64,000 nt of DNA from Gaiellaceae bacterium (GCA_021323315.1 JAJTCQ010000004.1:1-64000); one strand, 5' to 3'; shown: positions 25,068 to 34,827, counted from the first letter of the stretch. The notes: a model not told the origin generated them from the sequence alone. Translations and numbers: made by a program.

Positions 25068-27273
25068 GCTCCTCTCGGTCACCGTCGACGACCGCCAGGT
25101 CGAGGTGCCCAAGGGCACGGGCCTCGTGGAGGCAGCGCAGGCCGCGGGGATCGAGATTCCCGTGTTCTGCTACGAGCCCCGCCTGGGCCCGCCCGTCGGC
25201 GCATGCCGGATGTGCCTGGTCGAGATCGAGGGCATGCCGAAGCTCCAGGCCGGGTGCACGCTGACGGTGGCGGACGGGATGGCCATCAAGACGAGCGCCA
25301 CGTCGGCGAAGGCGGCGGAAGGGCAGGAGGCGACTCTCGAGTTCATCCTCGTCAACCATCCGCTCGACTGCCCGGTCTGCGACAAGGGCGGTGAGTGCCC
25401 GCTGCAGGATCTGACTTTCCGCTACGGGCCTGGCAACACGCGGATGTCGTTCTCGAAGCTGACGTTCGACAAGCCCATCCCGGTCTCGCCTCTCATCGCG
25501 CTCGACCGCGAACGCTGCATCCTCTGCTACCGCTGCACGCGGTTCTCCGAGGACGTCGCCGAGGACGGTCAGCTCATCGCGCGGAACCGCGGTGCCCACA
25601 CGGAGATCGCGACCTTCGAGGACGAGCCGTACCGCTCGCCGTTCTCGGGCAACGTCGTCGAGCTGTGCCCCGTCGGCGCGCTGACCTCGACGCTGTACCG
25701 CTTCGACGCACGACCGTGGGAGATCCAGAACGTCCCGACGGTCTGCACCGGCTGTGCGGTTGGCTGCAACACGTCCGCGACGATTCGCGAGGGCAAGGTC
25801 AAGCGGATCCTCTCGCGCAACCACCCGGAGATCGACCGCGGATGGCTCTGCGACAAGGGCCGCTTCTCGTATCCGCACCTGCGCGCCGAGGACCGCATCA
25901 CGTCGCCTCTTCGCCGCGGGAGGAAGGGTCTCGAGGCGACCTCGTGGGACGAGGCACTCGACGAGGCGGAGACGATGCTGCGCGAGTCGCGCGGCTCCAT
26001 CGTGACGGCGTTCTCCGGCTCCGAGACGATCGAGATCGCGTACGCGCTCGGGAGGCTGCTTCGCGGCGGCCTCGACGCACACTCGGCGGTGCTGCCCGAG
26101 GCGACCTCGGACGCGCTGGAGGCTTTCCGCATGCCGTTGAGCGCGATCGGCGAGGCGGGGCTCGTCGTCGTGGTAGGCGACGACCCGGTCGTGGAACGCG
26201 CGCCGATCGTCGACCTCTGGATCAAGGAGGCGCGGCGCCGAGACGCGGAGATCGTCGTGTACTCGCCCACCGGCTCGGAGACAACTGCGCCGGGCGCGGG
26301 TGCGGAGATCTGTCGCGAGCTCGCGTCCGGGAAGAGCCGCGTGGCGAACGCGCTACGCGGCGCCGAGCGCGCCGTGCTCGTCTGGTCGGGCCCGGGAGGA
26401 GGCGGCGGCGCGCGTATCGCGGAACTCGCGCACGCTCTCGGATTCGCCGACAAGCCCGGATGCGGCGCGTTCCACCTTCCCGCCGCCTCCAATCCCCGGG
26501 GGGTTGCACTCGCCTGGGCCGTCGCCGCCGATGCCGACGAGACCAACCCCGAACCCATCGAGCTCCTGATCGTCTCCGGCGACGATGCTGCGTCGAACCC
26601 GGACGTGCGCGCGCTCGCCGAGCTGGCGAACAGGGTCCTCGTCGTCACGATGTTCCACGAGCTCGCCGGTGGCTGGGCCGACCTGATCCTGCCGGCTACC
26701 GCGGCGCTCGAGCGCGACGGCACGTCGATGAACCTCGAGGGCCGCGTCCAGCGCCTCCGCCGCGCGGTGCCTCCTCCGTGCCCCGACGAGCTCGCGTGGA
26801 TCTCGAAGCTCGCGGCCCGCTTCGACGTCGGCCTGGCGCCACACGCGATGGGGGTCTTCGCGGAGGTCGGCGAGCACCTCTTCAAGGACCTGACGCCCGA
26901 GGATCTGGGCCCGCACGCACCGCTGCCGGCACGGCATGCCTATGTTGCTCCCGAGCCCGCGACGACGCCTGCTCCGGTCGAGGACGGGGTCGAGGGGCTG
27001 AGGCTCCACCGCTACCGCCCGCTGTTCTCCGGCCCTGCCGTCGAGCGCGTCCCCGAGCTCGGGTTCCAGCGGCCCGATCGCGACGTCGAGCTCTCCGTCG
27101 CGGACGCCGAGGCACGAGGCATCGCGAACGGCGACGTGGTGCTCGTCAGCTCGAACGGAACGTCAGCGGAACTCCGCGCCCGCGTGAACCGCAAGCTCGT
27201 CGCTGGCGTCGCGCGCATCGCGGACGAACATGCGGGGGACCTCCATCCCTCGGTTCAGGTGGTCAAGGCATGA
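25060..27273 (+). CDS. nuoG: NADH-quinone oxidoreductase subunit G
   Basis: A 737-residue iron-sulfur subunit. N-terminal 2Fe-2S ligands are Cys37, Cys49, Cys52 and Cys66; the His/Cys N5-type motif is in HPLDCPVCDKGGECPLQD; N4 ligands are in CILCYRC and ELCPVGAL; and a further set, VCTGCAVGC with a later WLCDKG, matches the extra N7 cluster of E. coli and Thermus NuoG. A degenerate molybdopterin-oxidoreductase domain makes up the rest and lacks obvious cofactor residues. The start ATG at 25060, eight bases inside nuoF, is preferred over the ATG at 25033, which adds a basic ten-residue leader. Confidence 0.94.
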   Translation: MSELLSVTVDDRQVEVPKGTGLVEAAQAAGIEIPVFCYEPRLGPPVGACRMCLVEIEGMPKLQAGCTLTVADGMAIKTSATSAKAAEGQEATLEFILVNHPLDCPVCDKGGECPLQDLTFRYGPGNTRMSFSKLTFDKPIPVSPLIALDRERCILCYRCTRFSEDVAEDGQLIARNRGAHTEIATFEDEPYRSPFSGNVVELCPVGALTSTLYRFDARPWEIQNVPTVCTGCAVGCNTSATIREGKVKRILSRNHPEIDRGWLCDKGRFSYPHLRAEDRITSPLRRGRKGLEATSWDEALDEAETMLRESRGSIVTAFSGSETIEIAYALGRLLRGGLDAHSAVLPEATSDALEAFRMPLSAIGEAGLVVVVGDDPVVERAPIVDLWIKEARRRDAEIVVYSPTGSETTAPGAGAEICRELASGKSRVANALRGAERAVLVWSGPGGGGGARIAELAHALGFADKPGCGAFHLPAASNPRGVALAWAVAADADETNPEPIELLIVSGDDAASNPDVRALAELANRVLVVTMFHELAGGWADLILPATAALERDGTSMNLEGRVQRLRRAVPPPCPDELAWISKLAARFDVGLAPHAMGVFAEVGEHLFKDLTPEDLGPHAPLPARHAYVAPEPATTPAPVEDGVEGLRLHRYRPLFSGPAVERVPELGFQRPDRDVELSVADAEARGIANGDVVLVSSNGTSAELRARVNRKLVAGVARIADEHAGDLHPSVQVVKA

Positions 27274-28274
27274 CGCCGCAGGTCGAGTGGTACGTGAGCC
27301 TGATCCAGGCGTTCATCGTGATCAACCTCGTGATGGCGACGTTCGCGTATCTGACGCTCGCCGAGCGGAAGATCATGGGCCGGATGCAGCTGCGCTACGG
27401 GCCGAACCGTGCCGGCTTTCGCGGTCTGTTGCAGCCGATCGCCGACCTGCTGAAGCTCCTGAACAAGGAGAGCTTCCAGCCCACCGAGGCGATCAACTGG
27501 GCGTTCATCCTCGGGCCGTTCCTGGCCGCGTTCACCGCGCTCGTGACCTTCTCGGTCATCCCGTTCGGGCCTGGCTGGGAGGTGGGTGGCGTCTACATCC
27601 CCGGCCAGGTCGCAGATCTCGACATCGCCCTGATCCTGGTCTTCGCGGTCGGCTCGCTCGGCGTGTACGGGTTCATCCTCGGCGGCTGGTCGTCCGACTC
27701 GAAGTACGCCCTGCTCGGCTCGATGCGGACGTGCGCGCAGCTCGTCTCGTACGAGGTCGCGCTCGCGCTCTCCGTCCTCGGCGTCGTGATCATGGCCGGG
27801 ACGCTCTCGCTCACCGAGATCGTGGCCGCGCAGGACGACACCTGGTGGTACGCGGCGCCGCAGTTCGTCGGGCTCATCGTGTTCCTCGTCGCAGGAACGG
27901 CCGAGACTGCCCGCGCGCCGTTCGACCTGCCCGAGGCCGAGCAGGAGCTCGTCGCGGGATACCACACCGAATACGGGGGGATGCGCTTCGGGCTCTATTC
28001 GATGTCCGAGTACATCAACCTGATCACGCTTTCGGCCCTGTGCGTGACACTCTTCCTCGGCGGCTGGCACGGCCCTGGCTTCGACGGAGCGTCGTGGACG
28101 GGCCCGCTCTGGTTCATCGGGAAGCTTGTCTTCCTCCTCTTCATCTTCATCTGGATGCGCACGACGCTGCCCCGGCTGCGCTACGACCAGCTCATGCGCT
28201 TCGGCTGGAAGGTGCTGCTGCCGGTTGCGACGATCAACGCGGTGATCACGGCGATCCTGGTGGTGGCGCTGTGA
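27270..28274 (+). CDS. nuoH: NADH-quinone oxidoreductase subunit H
   Basis: A 334-residue membrane subunit with about eight transmembrane helices. It contains the ND1 signatures ERKIMGRMQLRYGPNRAG near the N-terminus, the acidic loop GTAETARAPFDLPEAEQELV lining the quinone channel, and RTTLPRLRYDQLM at the end. The ATG start overlaps the nuoG TGA. Confidence 0.96.
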   Translation: MTPQVEWYVSLIQAFIVINLVMATFAYLTLAERKIMGRMQLRYGPNRAGFRGLLQPIADLLKLLNKESFQPTEAINWAFILGPFLAAFTALVTFSVIPFGPGWEVGGVYIPGQVADLDIALILVFAVGSLGVYGFILGGWSSDSKYALLGSMRTCAQLVSYEVALALSVLGVVIMAGTLSLTEIVAAQDDTWWYAAPQFVGLIVFLVAGTAETARAPFDLPEAEQELVAGYHTEYGGMRFGLYSMSEYINLITLSALCVTLFLGGWHGPGFDGASWTGPLWFIGKLVFLLFIFIWMRTTLPRLRYDQLMRFGWKVLLPVATINAVITAILVVAL

Positions 28275-28768
28275 GCCCGCAGCCCATGGATACCCTCAAG
28301 GGGTTCGGCGTGACCTTCCGCCAGATCTTCCGGAAGCCGATCACGCAGCAGTACCCCGAGTACAAGCGGCCCGTCTATCCGCGCTTCCGTGGCCGCCACC
28401 GGCTGCACACGCACGAGAACGGGCTCGAGAAGTGCGTCGGCTGCTCGCTCTGTGCCGCCGCGTGCCCGGCCGACTGCATCCGGGTCGTGGCCGAGGAGAA
28501 CACGGCGGACAACCGCGTGTCGGCGGGCGAGCGCTACGCCCGTATCTACGAGATCAACATGAGTCGCTGCATCTTCTGCGGCTACTGCGAGATCGCGTGC
28601 CCGTTCGATGCCATCACGCTCGGCAACGAGTTTGAGATCGCGGAGTACTCGCGCGACGACCTCATCTACACGAAGGACATGCTCCTCGCGGAGCCGATCA
28701 AGCGCGTGCCGGTCGCCGATCCGACCCTCTACGACACGCCCGAGCCCGCGTTCAAGACCCGGTCGTAG
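28271..28768 (+). CDS. nuoI: NADH-quinone oxidoreductase subunit I
   Basis: A 165-residue ferredoxin-like subunit binding clusters N6a and N6b through two CxxCxxCxxxCP motifs, CVGCSLCAAACP and CIFCGYCEIACP. GTG start at 28271 overlaps the nuoH stop. Confidence 0.96.
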   Translation: MSPQPMDTLKGFGVTFRQIFRKPITQQYPEYKRPVYPRFRGRHRLHTHENGLEKCVGCSLCAAACPADCIRVVAEENTADNRVSAGERYARIYEINMSRCIFCGYCEIACPFDAITLGNEFEIAEYSRDDLIYTKDMLLAEPIKRVPVADPTLYDTPEPAFKTRS

Positions 28769-28770
28769 CC

Positions 28771-29304
28771 GTGGGCAACGTCCTCGTCTGGATCACCTGG
28801 TTCCTCGCAGCAGCCGCGTGCCTGGGGACCGGAGTCGCCGTCGTGTCGATGACGAATCCCTTCTATTCGGCGCTCTCGTTGATCGGGAACCTGGCGTCGC
28901 TGGCGGTGCTCTTCCTGCTCCTCTCCGCGGAGTTCCTCGCCGCCGCGCAGGTGCTCGTCTACGCCGGCGCGGTCATGGTGATGTTCCTCTTCGTCGTCGC
29001 CTACCTCGGCGGCCGCGCCGACGCGCCGTGGGCGGGCGGGCCGCCGCTCCTGCGCGCGGCAGCAGTCGTCGCGGCGGTCGCGCTGCTCGTGGAGATCGTC
29101 GTCGTGCTCGGCCTCGCCTGGGGAGACGACCTGACCGACCCGGCCGAGGTCTCGGATTCGTTCGGGAGCCCGGCCGAGATCGGCGAGGCGTTCCTCACCG
29201 ACCACCTGCTCGCCTTCGAGATCACCTCGATCGTCCTGCTCGTCGCGGCGATCGGTGGGGTGGTGCTCGGGACGACCCGCGAGAAGGAAGAGGAGGTCGC
29301 GTGA
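28771..29304 (+). CDS. nuoJ: NADH-quinone oxidoreductase subunit J
   Basis: A 177-residue membrane subunit with five predicted helices. The conserved helix AAQVLVYAGAVMVMFLFVV, with the pi-bulge region of ND6, is clear. GTG start at 28771, two bases after nuoI. A hydrophilic loop of about 30 residues (GDDLTDPAEV...) separates the last two helices. Confidence 0.94.
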   Translation: MGNVLVWITWFLAAAACLGTGVAVVSMTNPFYSALSLIGNLASLAVLFLLLSAEFLAAAQVLVYAGAVMVMFLFVVAYLGGRADAPWAGGPPLLRAAAVVAAVALLVEIVVVLGLAWGDDLTDPAEVSDSFGSPAEIGEAFLTDHLLAFEITSIVLLVAAIGGVVLGTTREKEEEVA

Positions 29305-29612
29305 TGGACGGGCCCGATGTGGGGTGGTACCTCATCGTCGCGGCGATCCTGTTCGGCATCGGCGCGCTCGGCGTCATGCTCCGGCGCAGTCCGCTGATCG
29401 TCCTCCTCTCGCTCGAGATCATGCTGAACGCGGCCAACCTCACGCTGATCGCATTCGCGCGCCAGCAGGGCGACCTCGACGGCCAGATCTTCGCGCTCGC
29501 GGTAATGGCCGTCGCGGCCGCCGAGGTTGCGATCGGACTCGGCCTGATCGTCGCGATGGCCCGGCGCCGCATGCTGCTCGACGTCGATCAGGCGAGCGCG
29601 CTCCGCGGATGA
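29304..29612 (+). CDS. nuoK: NADH-quinone oxidoreductase subunit K
   Basis: A 102-residue three-helix antiporter-like subunit (ND4L). SLEIMLNAANLTLIAF contains the conserved membrane Glu, and the last helix holds a second one in AAAEVAIGLGL. A GTG one codon earlier (29301) and this ATG are both possible; GGAGG lies 5 and 8 bases before them respectively. Confidence 0.94.
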   Translation: MDGPDVGWYLIVAAILFGIGALGVMLRRSPLIVLLSLEIMLNAANLTLIAFARQQGDLDGQIFALAVMAVAAAEVAIGLGLIVAMARRRMLLDVDQASALRG

Positions 29613-31492
29613 TCGCCGGCGCCTGGGTCTGTCTCCTCTCGCCGCTCGCCGGGGCGGTCGCGATCACCCTCGCGGGCGGGCGGATCTCGCGGCGCACGGC
29701 GGGCTGGATCTCGACGCTCACGACCTTCGTCGCGTTCGGCGGCGCGCTCATCGCGTTCTTCGGGCTCTGGGGGGAGGGACACGGCGATCGCGAGCACATC
29801 TCGACCGCCTACACGTGGCTCGAGTCGGGCGACTTCGAGGTCGAATTCCAGATCCTCGTCGACACGCTCTCGAGCACGATGATGCTGATCGTCTCGGGGG
29901 TCGGTGGGCTCATCGTCTGGTACTCGATGGGCTACCTGGCCGGCGACGACGAGGAGCGTCGCTACTTCGCCTACATGTCGCTCTTCGTCTTCTCGATGCT
30001 GCTGCTCGTGCAGGCGGGGAACTTCCTCCTCCTGCTCGCCGGCTGGGGTCTCGTCGGCCTCGCGTCGTACCTTCTCATCGGCTTCTGGCACCACAAGCCG
30101 GAAGCGGTCGCCGCTGCGAAGAAGGCGTTCGTGATGAACGCGATCGGCGACGCGACGCTCGCGCTCGGGCTGGTCCTGCTCGTCTGGGAGACGGGAACGC
30201 TGGAGTACCTGGGCGTGTTCGAGGACCTCGACTCGCTGTCGACGACGACAGTGAACCTCGTCGCGGTCGGGCTCCTCGGGGGCGCCGTCGCGAAATCGGC
30301 ACAGATTCCGCTCCACACCTGGCTCCCGGACGCGATGGAAGGTCCGACGCCGGTCTCCGCGCTGATCCACGCGGCGACGATGGTCACCGCCGGGGTCTAC
30401 CTGCTCGTCCGCGCGAGCCCCGTCTTCGAAGCAGCGCCCGACGTGCAGCACCTCGCCGCGATCCTCGGCGCGATCACGCTGCTCGTCGCCGGGGTCGTCG
30501 CGCTCGTGCAGTGGGACATCAAGCGCGTCATCGCGTACTCGACGATGTCGCAGATCGGCTACATGTTCGTCGCTGCCGGGATCGGCGCGTACGGCTACGC
30601 GCTCTTCCACCTCATGACGCACGCCTTCTTCAAGGCGCTGCTGTTCATGAGCGCCGGCGTCGTGATCCATCACCTCGGCGGCGAGCAGGACATCCGCAGG
30701 ATGGGCGGGCTGCGCTCGGTCATGCCGCGCACGCACCTTGCATTTCTCGTCGGCGGGCTCTCGCTCGCCGGCATCCCGATCTTCGCGGGCTTCTGGTCGA
30801 AGGACGGCATCGTCGCGGCAGCGTTCGCGAGCGGGGACACGCTCGGGTACACGCTCTGGGTCGCGGGTCTCGTCGGCGCACTGCTCACGGGCGCGTACAC
30901 GTTCCGGCTCTACTTCACGGTCTTCCGAGGCGAGCCGAGCGAGCTCGTGACGGCGCAGGCCCATGAGGGTCACGGCGAAGGGCCGCTCTCGATGCTCATT
31001 CCGGTCGGGGTGCTCTCCGTGCTTGCGACCATCGGGGGGCTCGTCGTCATCCCCGGCGTCTGGGAGCCGTTCCTGCACTGGATCGACGAGACCGCGGAGC
31101 CACTCGTCATGGCTTCCGTCGCGGAGGACTACGGAACGAGCGCGATCGCGGTCACGCTCGCGCTGATCGGCGCGGGCCTCGCGCATCGCGCGTTCCGGTC
31201 GCAGCGCCAGGTCATCACGAACCCGCGAATCTGGCACGTGCTCGAGCACAAGCTCTACTTCGACGAGCTGTACGACGCGCTCTTCTACCGCCCCTCTGCC
31301 TCCGTCTCCAACGCGCTCCGGAGGAACATCGAGGAGCCTGTCGTCGAGCGATCGCTCGACGAGATCGGCTCCGGGACGATCCAGGTCGGAGGCGAGGTCG
31401 GGCGCGTGCAGTCGGGCCTGCTCCGCACCTACGCGGTCGCCATCGCCTTCTCGGTCGCCGTCCTCGTCGTCGTCTTCGTGGCGGTGCGCTGA
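29609..31492 (+). CDS. nuoL: NADH-quinone oxidoreductase subunit L
   Basis: A 627-residue proton-pumping antiporter-like subunit. Many transmembrane helices, LPDAMEGPTPVSALIHAATMV with the conserved Lys/His pathway region, SQIGYMF and HAFFKALLFMSAG mark it as NuoL/ND5; the C-terminal amphipathic lateral helix is the last about 70 residues. The ATG start overlaps the nuoK stop. Confidence 0.96.
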   Translation: MIAGAWVCLLSPLAGAVAITLAGGRISRRTAGWISTLTTFVAFGGALIAFFGLWGEGHGDREHISTAYTWLESGDFEVEFQILVDTLSSTMMLIVSGVGGLIVWYSMGYLAGDDEERRYFAYMSLFVFSMLLLVQAGNFLLLLAGWGLVGLASYLLIGFWHHKPEAVAAAKKAFVMNAIGDATLALGLVLLVWETGTLEYLGVFEDLDSLSTTTVNLVAVGLLGGAVAKSAQIPLHTWLPDAMEGPTPVSALIHAATMVTAGVYLLVRASPVFEAAPDVQHLAAILGAITLLVAGVVALVQWDIKRVIAYSTMSQIGYMFVAAGIGAYGYALFHLMTHAFFKALLFMSAGVVIHHLGGEQDIRRMGGLRSVMPRTHLAFLVGGLSLAGIPIFAGFWSKDGIVAAAFASGDTLGYTLWVAGLVGALLTGAYTFRLYFTVFRGEPSELVTAQAHEGHGEGPLSMLIPVGVLSVLATIGGLVVIPGVWEPFLHWIDETAEPLVMASVAEDYGTSAIAVTLALIGAGLAHRAFRSQRQVITNPRIWHVLEHKLYFDELYDALFYRPSASVSNALRRNIEEPVVERSLDEIGSGTIQVGGEVGRVQSGLLRTYAVAIAFSVAVLVVVFVAVR

Positions 31493-31496
31493 AGCC

Positions 31497-32927
31497 ATGT
31501 GGACGACGGCGCTGCTCCTGCTCCCGCTCGCCGGCGCACTGGTCGTGGCGATTCTCCCGCTCCCGCGCGAGTCGACGGCCGGGCTCGCGTTTCTGGTTGC
31601 GCTGGGGGAGGTCGCGCTGTGGATCGCGGCCGCCGGACGCTTCGATTTCGACGACGGCGGGCTCCAGCTCGGGACGACGCGCGAGTGGGTCGAGAGCCTG
31701 GGGATCTCGTACTCGGTCGGCTTCTACGGCTTCTCGCTCTGGCTCGCCGGAGCGACGGTGATCGTGTTCGCGGCCGCGATCGGCTACGGGATGTGGGTCG
31801 GCCGTGATCGCTCGCGCGCCTACCACGCGCTCATGCTCTTCCTGCTCGGCGCCGTCGTCGCGACGTTCGCTGCGCAGGACCTGCTCCTCTTCTACGTCTC
31901 CTTCGAGGCGATGCTGATCCCGCTCTACGTCCTCGTCGGCGTGTGGGGCGGCGAGCGGCGTCAGGCGGCGACCGTGACCTTCGTCATCTACACGATGGCG
32001 GGCTCGCTGCTCATGCTCGCCTCCGTGGTCGCGTTCGGCGTCACGCAGGGCACGTTCTCGCTCACCGAGTCGGGGACGAGCGACAACGTCTGGATCTTCC
32101 TCGGCTTCGCCATCGCCTTCGCCGTGAAGGCGCCGCTCTTCCCGTTCCACGGCTGGCTGCCGCTCGCGTACCGCGAGGCCCCGGTGGAGGTCGCCGCCGT
32201 GCTCTCGGCGATCGTCTCGAAAACGGCGATCTACGGCTTCCTGCGGATCGGCATCCCGAAGTTCCCCGAGCCGGCGGACGACCTCTCGGGGCTCATTCTC
32301 GTGCTGGCCTGCGCGGGGCTCGTGTACGGATCCCTGCTCGCGTTCCGCGCTCCTGACCTGCGTGGCGTGATCGCCTACTCGTCGATGGCGCAGATGAGTT
32401 TGATCACGATCGGGGTCTTCGCCTTCGACGACCTGGGGCTCGACGGCGCCGTCCTCCAATCCGTCGCCCACGCCTTCGTGTCCGCGAGCATGTTCCTCCT
32501 CGTGGGGATGGTCGAGCGCCGCTGCGGGACCAGTGACATCGATGCGCTCGGCGGGATGGCTCGCGGGCGGCCGTCGCTCGCAACGGTCGTGCTCGTCGCC
32601 GGGATGATCGCGCTCGCGGTGCCGGGGTCGGCGACCTTCGCCGGCGAGTTCCTGATCATGGCCGGCGCCTACCAACAGGGCTGGGGCTACTCCGTGGTCG
32701 TCGCGCTGGGCATCGTGCTCGCCGCGATGTACACGCTGCGCGTGATCTCGGCGATCCTGCACGTGAAACCCGGACGCGCAGTGCGTGACGAGGCGCTCGA
32801 CCTGCGGCCCGGTGAGCTCGCGCTCGTGCTTCCGCTGCTCCTGCTCTTGCTCGGACTATCCGTCTGGCCCGCGCTCGTGAGCGAGAGCGCCTTCGCCGCC
32901 TCGACGCTTGCGGAGCTTCTCCCGTGA
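31497..32927 (+). CDS. nuoM: NADH-quinone oxidoreductase subunit M
   Basis: A 476-residue antiporter-like subunit (ND4). Landmarks: LLLFYVSFEAMLIPLYVLVG with the conserved Glu, KAPLFPFHGWLPLAYREAPVE, and YSSMAQMSLITIG. ATG four bases after the nuoL stop. Confidence 0.95.
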   Translation: MWTTALLLLPLAGALVVAILPLPRESTAGLAFLVALGEVALWIAAAGRFDFDDGGLQLGTTREWVESLGISYSVGFYGFSLWLAGATVIVFAAAIGYGMWVGRDRSRAYHALMLFLLGAVVATFAAQDLLLFYVSFEAMLIPLYVLVGVWGGERRQAATVTFVIYTMAGSLLMLASVVAFGVTQGTFSLTESGTSDNVWIFLGFAIAFAVKAPLFPFHGWLPLAYREAPVEVAAVLSAIVSKTAIYGFLRIGIPKFPEPADDLSGLILVLACAGLVYGSLLAFRAPDLRGVIAYSSMAQMSLITIGVFAFDDLGLDGAVLQSVAHAFVSASMFLLVGMVERRCGTSDIDALGGMARGRPSLATVVLVAGMIALAVPGSATFAGEFLIMAGAYQQGWGYSVVVALGIVLAAMYTLRVISAILHVKPGRAVRDEALDLRPGELALVLPLLLLLLGLSVWPALVSESAFAASTLAELLP

Positions 32928-34384
32928 TCGACACACCGACCGTCGACTGGCTCGCCCTCTCTCCGACGATCGCCCTTCTCGCAGCGGCAGGGGTTGCGTT
33001 GCTCTCGGCGCTCCTTGCCGGCTGGATGCGGAAGAGCGTCGCCGGCATAGCGGCGCTGCTCGGCTTCGTCGGCGCGGCGGTGTGCGCGGGCGTCGTCTTC
33101 GACGAGAGCTCGACACCGGAAGTCCTGCTCGAGGGGACGATGGTTCGCGACCAGCTCGCAGCGCTGGCGCAGCTCGTCCTCGGCGTGACCGGTGCCGTCG
33201 TCGTTCTTGCGTCTTGGAGCGAGCGGCGGCGCGAGAATCACGCCGAGTACTACGCGCTCCTCGCAACCGCGGGCGCCGGCATGGTGTTCTTCGTCGGGGC
33301 CGACAACCTGATGACTCTCTTCCTCGGGCTCGAATGGTTCTCGCTCTGCCTGTACATCCTGGTCGCGATCGACTCCGAGCGGGAGACGTCGCTCGAAGCG
33401 GGCCTGAAGTACCTCATCGTCGGCGGCTTCGGCTCGTCCGTGCTGCTCTTCGGCTCGGCTCTGGTCTACGGCGCGACGTCGGAGCTGAGCTTCCCCGCGA
33501 TCGCCGCGGCCGACGCGTCGAACGACGCCTTCCTCTACGCAGGGCTCGCGATGATCCTCGCCGGGCTCGCATTCAAGGTCTCTGCGGCTCCGTTTCACAT
33601 GTGGACGCCCGACGTGTACCAGGGCTCTCCGACCTCGATCACCGGGTTCATGGCCGCCGCGACGAAGACTGCCGCGTTCGTCGTGACCCTGCGTGTCCTG
33701 GTCACGGCGTTCCCGGCGCAGGAAGACCTCTGGACCGTCACCGTGGCCGTGCTCGCCGCGATCTCGCTCGTCTGGGGAAACCTCGGCGCGCTCGCTCAGC
33801 GCGACCTCAAGCGGATCCTTGCGTACTCGTCCATCTCGCACGCCGGCTTCATGCTGATGGCCATCGCCGCGTTCTCCGATCGCGGCGCCGAGGCGCTCCT
33901 CTATTACCTCATCCCGTACTCGGCGATGTCCGTCGGAGCCTTCGCCGTGGTCGCCGCCCGCGAGCGCGAGCTGAACGCCCCCGTCACTCTCGACTCGCTC
34001 GCGGGGATGGGCTGGGAACGGCCGTACTACGGAGTCGCGCTCTGGATCTTCATGCTCGGCATGGCCGGGTTCCCGCTGACGGGCGGCATGTTCGGGAAGC
34101 TGTTCGTGTTCTCGGCTGCCTACGATGCGGGCGACTGGTGGCTGGTGCTCCTCGGCGTTGCTGCGACCGCCGTATCCCTCGGCTATTACCTGAACGTCGT
34201 GCGCTGGCTGTACATGCGCTCGGGAGCCGAGCTCCGCCTGGCCCCGGCGGGCGGATCGCCTCCCCGCGACCCGGCGCTTGGCATCGCGATCTCCGCGTCG
34301 GTCGTCGTCACCGTCGGCTCGTTCTTCGTCGTGCAGCCGATCCTCGACGTCGCGTCCGACGCGGCCGGCTCTCTCCCCTTCTGA
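32924..34384 (+). CDS. nuoN: NADH-quinone oxidoreductase subunit N
   Basis: A 486-residue antiporter-like subunit (ND2) with LFLGLEWFSLCLYILVA, KVSAAPFHMWTPDVYQGSPTS and YSSISHAGFMLM. GTG start overlaps the nuoM stop. It ends the 14-gene operon; a weak 6-base hairpin (GGCTGG / CCAGCC, 34502-34521) lies 118 bases downstream. Confidence 0.95.
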   Translation: MIDTPTVDWLALSPTIALLAAAGVALLSALLAGWMRKSVAGIAALLGFVGAAVCAGVVFDESSTPEVLLEGTMVRDQLAALAQLVLGVTGAVVVLASWSERRRENHAEYYALLATAGAGMVFFVGADNLMTLFLGLEWFSLCLYILVAIDSERETSLEAGLKYLIVGGFGSSVLLFGSALVYGATSELSFPAIAAADASNDAFLYAGLAMILAGLAFKVSAAPFHMWTPDVYQGSPTSITGFMAAATKTAAFVVTLRVLVTAFPAQEDLWTVTVAVLAAISLVWGNLGALAQRDLKRILAYSSISHAGFMLMAIAAFSDRGAEALLYYLIPYSAMSVGAFAVVAARERELNAPVTLDSLAGMGWERPYYGVALWIFMLGMAGFPLTGGMFGKLFVFSAAYDAGDWWLVLLGVAATAVSLGYYLNVVRWLYMRSGAELRLAPAGGSPPRDPALGIAISASVVVTVGSFFVVQPILDVASDAAGSLPF

Positions 34385-34544
34385 GGGGAACTTGCTCCGG
34401 CGATCTCGAAGGTTCGCGCAGGCAAGCGTCCATTCAAGGCGCAGGCGATCGACGCCGGTCGCCTCGCGCTCGCCGCTGGAGGCGCGGATCTCCGAGGACG
34501 TGGCTGGACGGTCAACCAGCCCGTCAGTCCGCTCGCTCCTTCTC

Positions 34545-34550
34545 TAGATT
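34545..34550 (+). promoter_or_regulatory. -10-like box for the 89-residue orphan gene
   Basis: TAGATT ends seven bases before the ATG at 34558. The preceding 160 bases after nuoN hold only a weak 6-base hairpin. Confidence 0.45.
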
Positions 34551-34557
34551 TCGGGCG

Positions 34558-34827
34558 ATGCACGAGCGCTGGTTCGGGGCAACGGGACGCAAGGTCCCGG
34601 CGATCGTCCTCGAGGGGACGCTCGACCTGTCGGAGGCGCTCGTTCTCGACGACGTCTCCGACCGGAACGCCATCCACGCCGCGCATCACGCGGGCACGCC
34701 CGTCGTCGTTCGCTGCTCGACTGCGGCGGAGGTGCACGCCGCGCTCTCGCTCGGGCCGGTCGCGTGCGCGCTCGTGACCGACGAAGCCTTGCTCTCTCTC
34801 GATCTGGCCGAGATGACGTACGGCTAG
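34558..34827 (+). CDS. Small protein of unknown function (89 residues)
   Basis: I do not recognise this protein. It starts MHERWFGATGRKVPAIVLEG and ends LLSLDLAEMTYG, with an alternating strand/helix pattern and no signal peptide, membrane segment or metal motif. The segment GTPVVVRCSTAAEVHAALSL reads like a beta-alpha unit. Support for a real gene is the start preceded at seven bases by TAGATT, the same leaderless-type arrangement as known genes in this window, and codon use like its neighbours. It stands alone between nuoN and the convergent LDH2-like gene. Confidence 0.5.
   Translation: MHERWFGATGRKVPAIVLEGTLDLSEALVLDDVSDRNAIHAAHHAGTPVVVRCSTAAEVHAALSLGPVACALVTDEALLSLDLAEMTYG

Noticed and set aside
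29588-31498. A 636-codon open frame antisense to nuoL
   Set aside because: It is a GC-driven shadow: composition is Arg/Asp/Glu/His-rich without domains, while the plus strand is an unmistakable NuoL.
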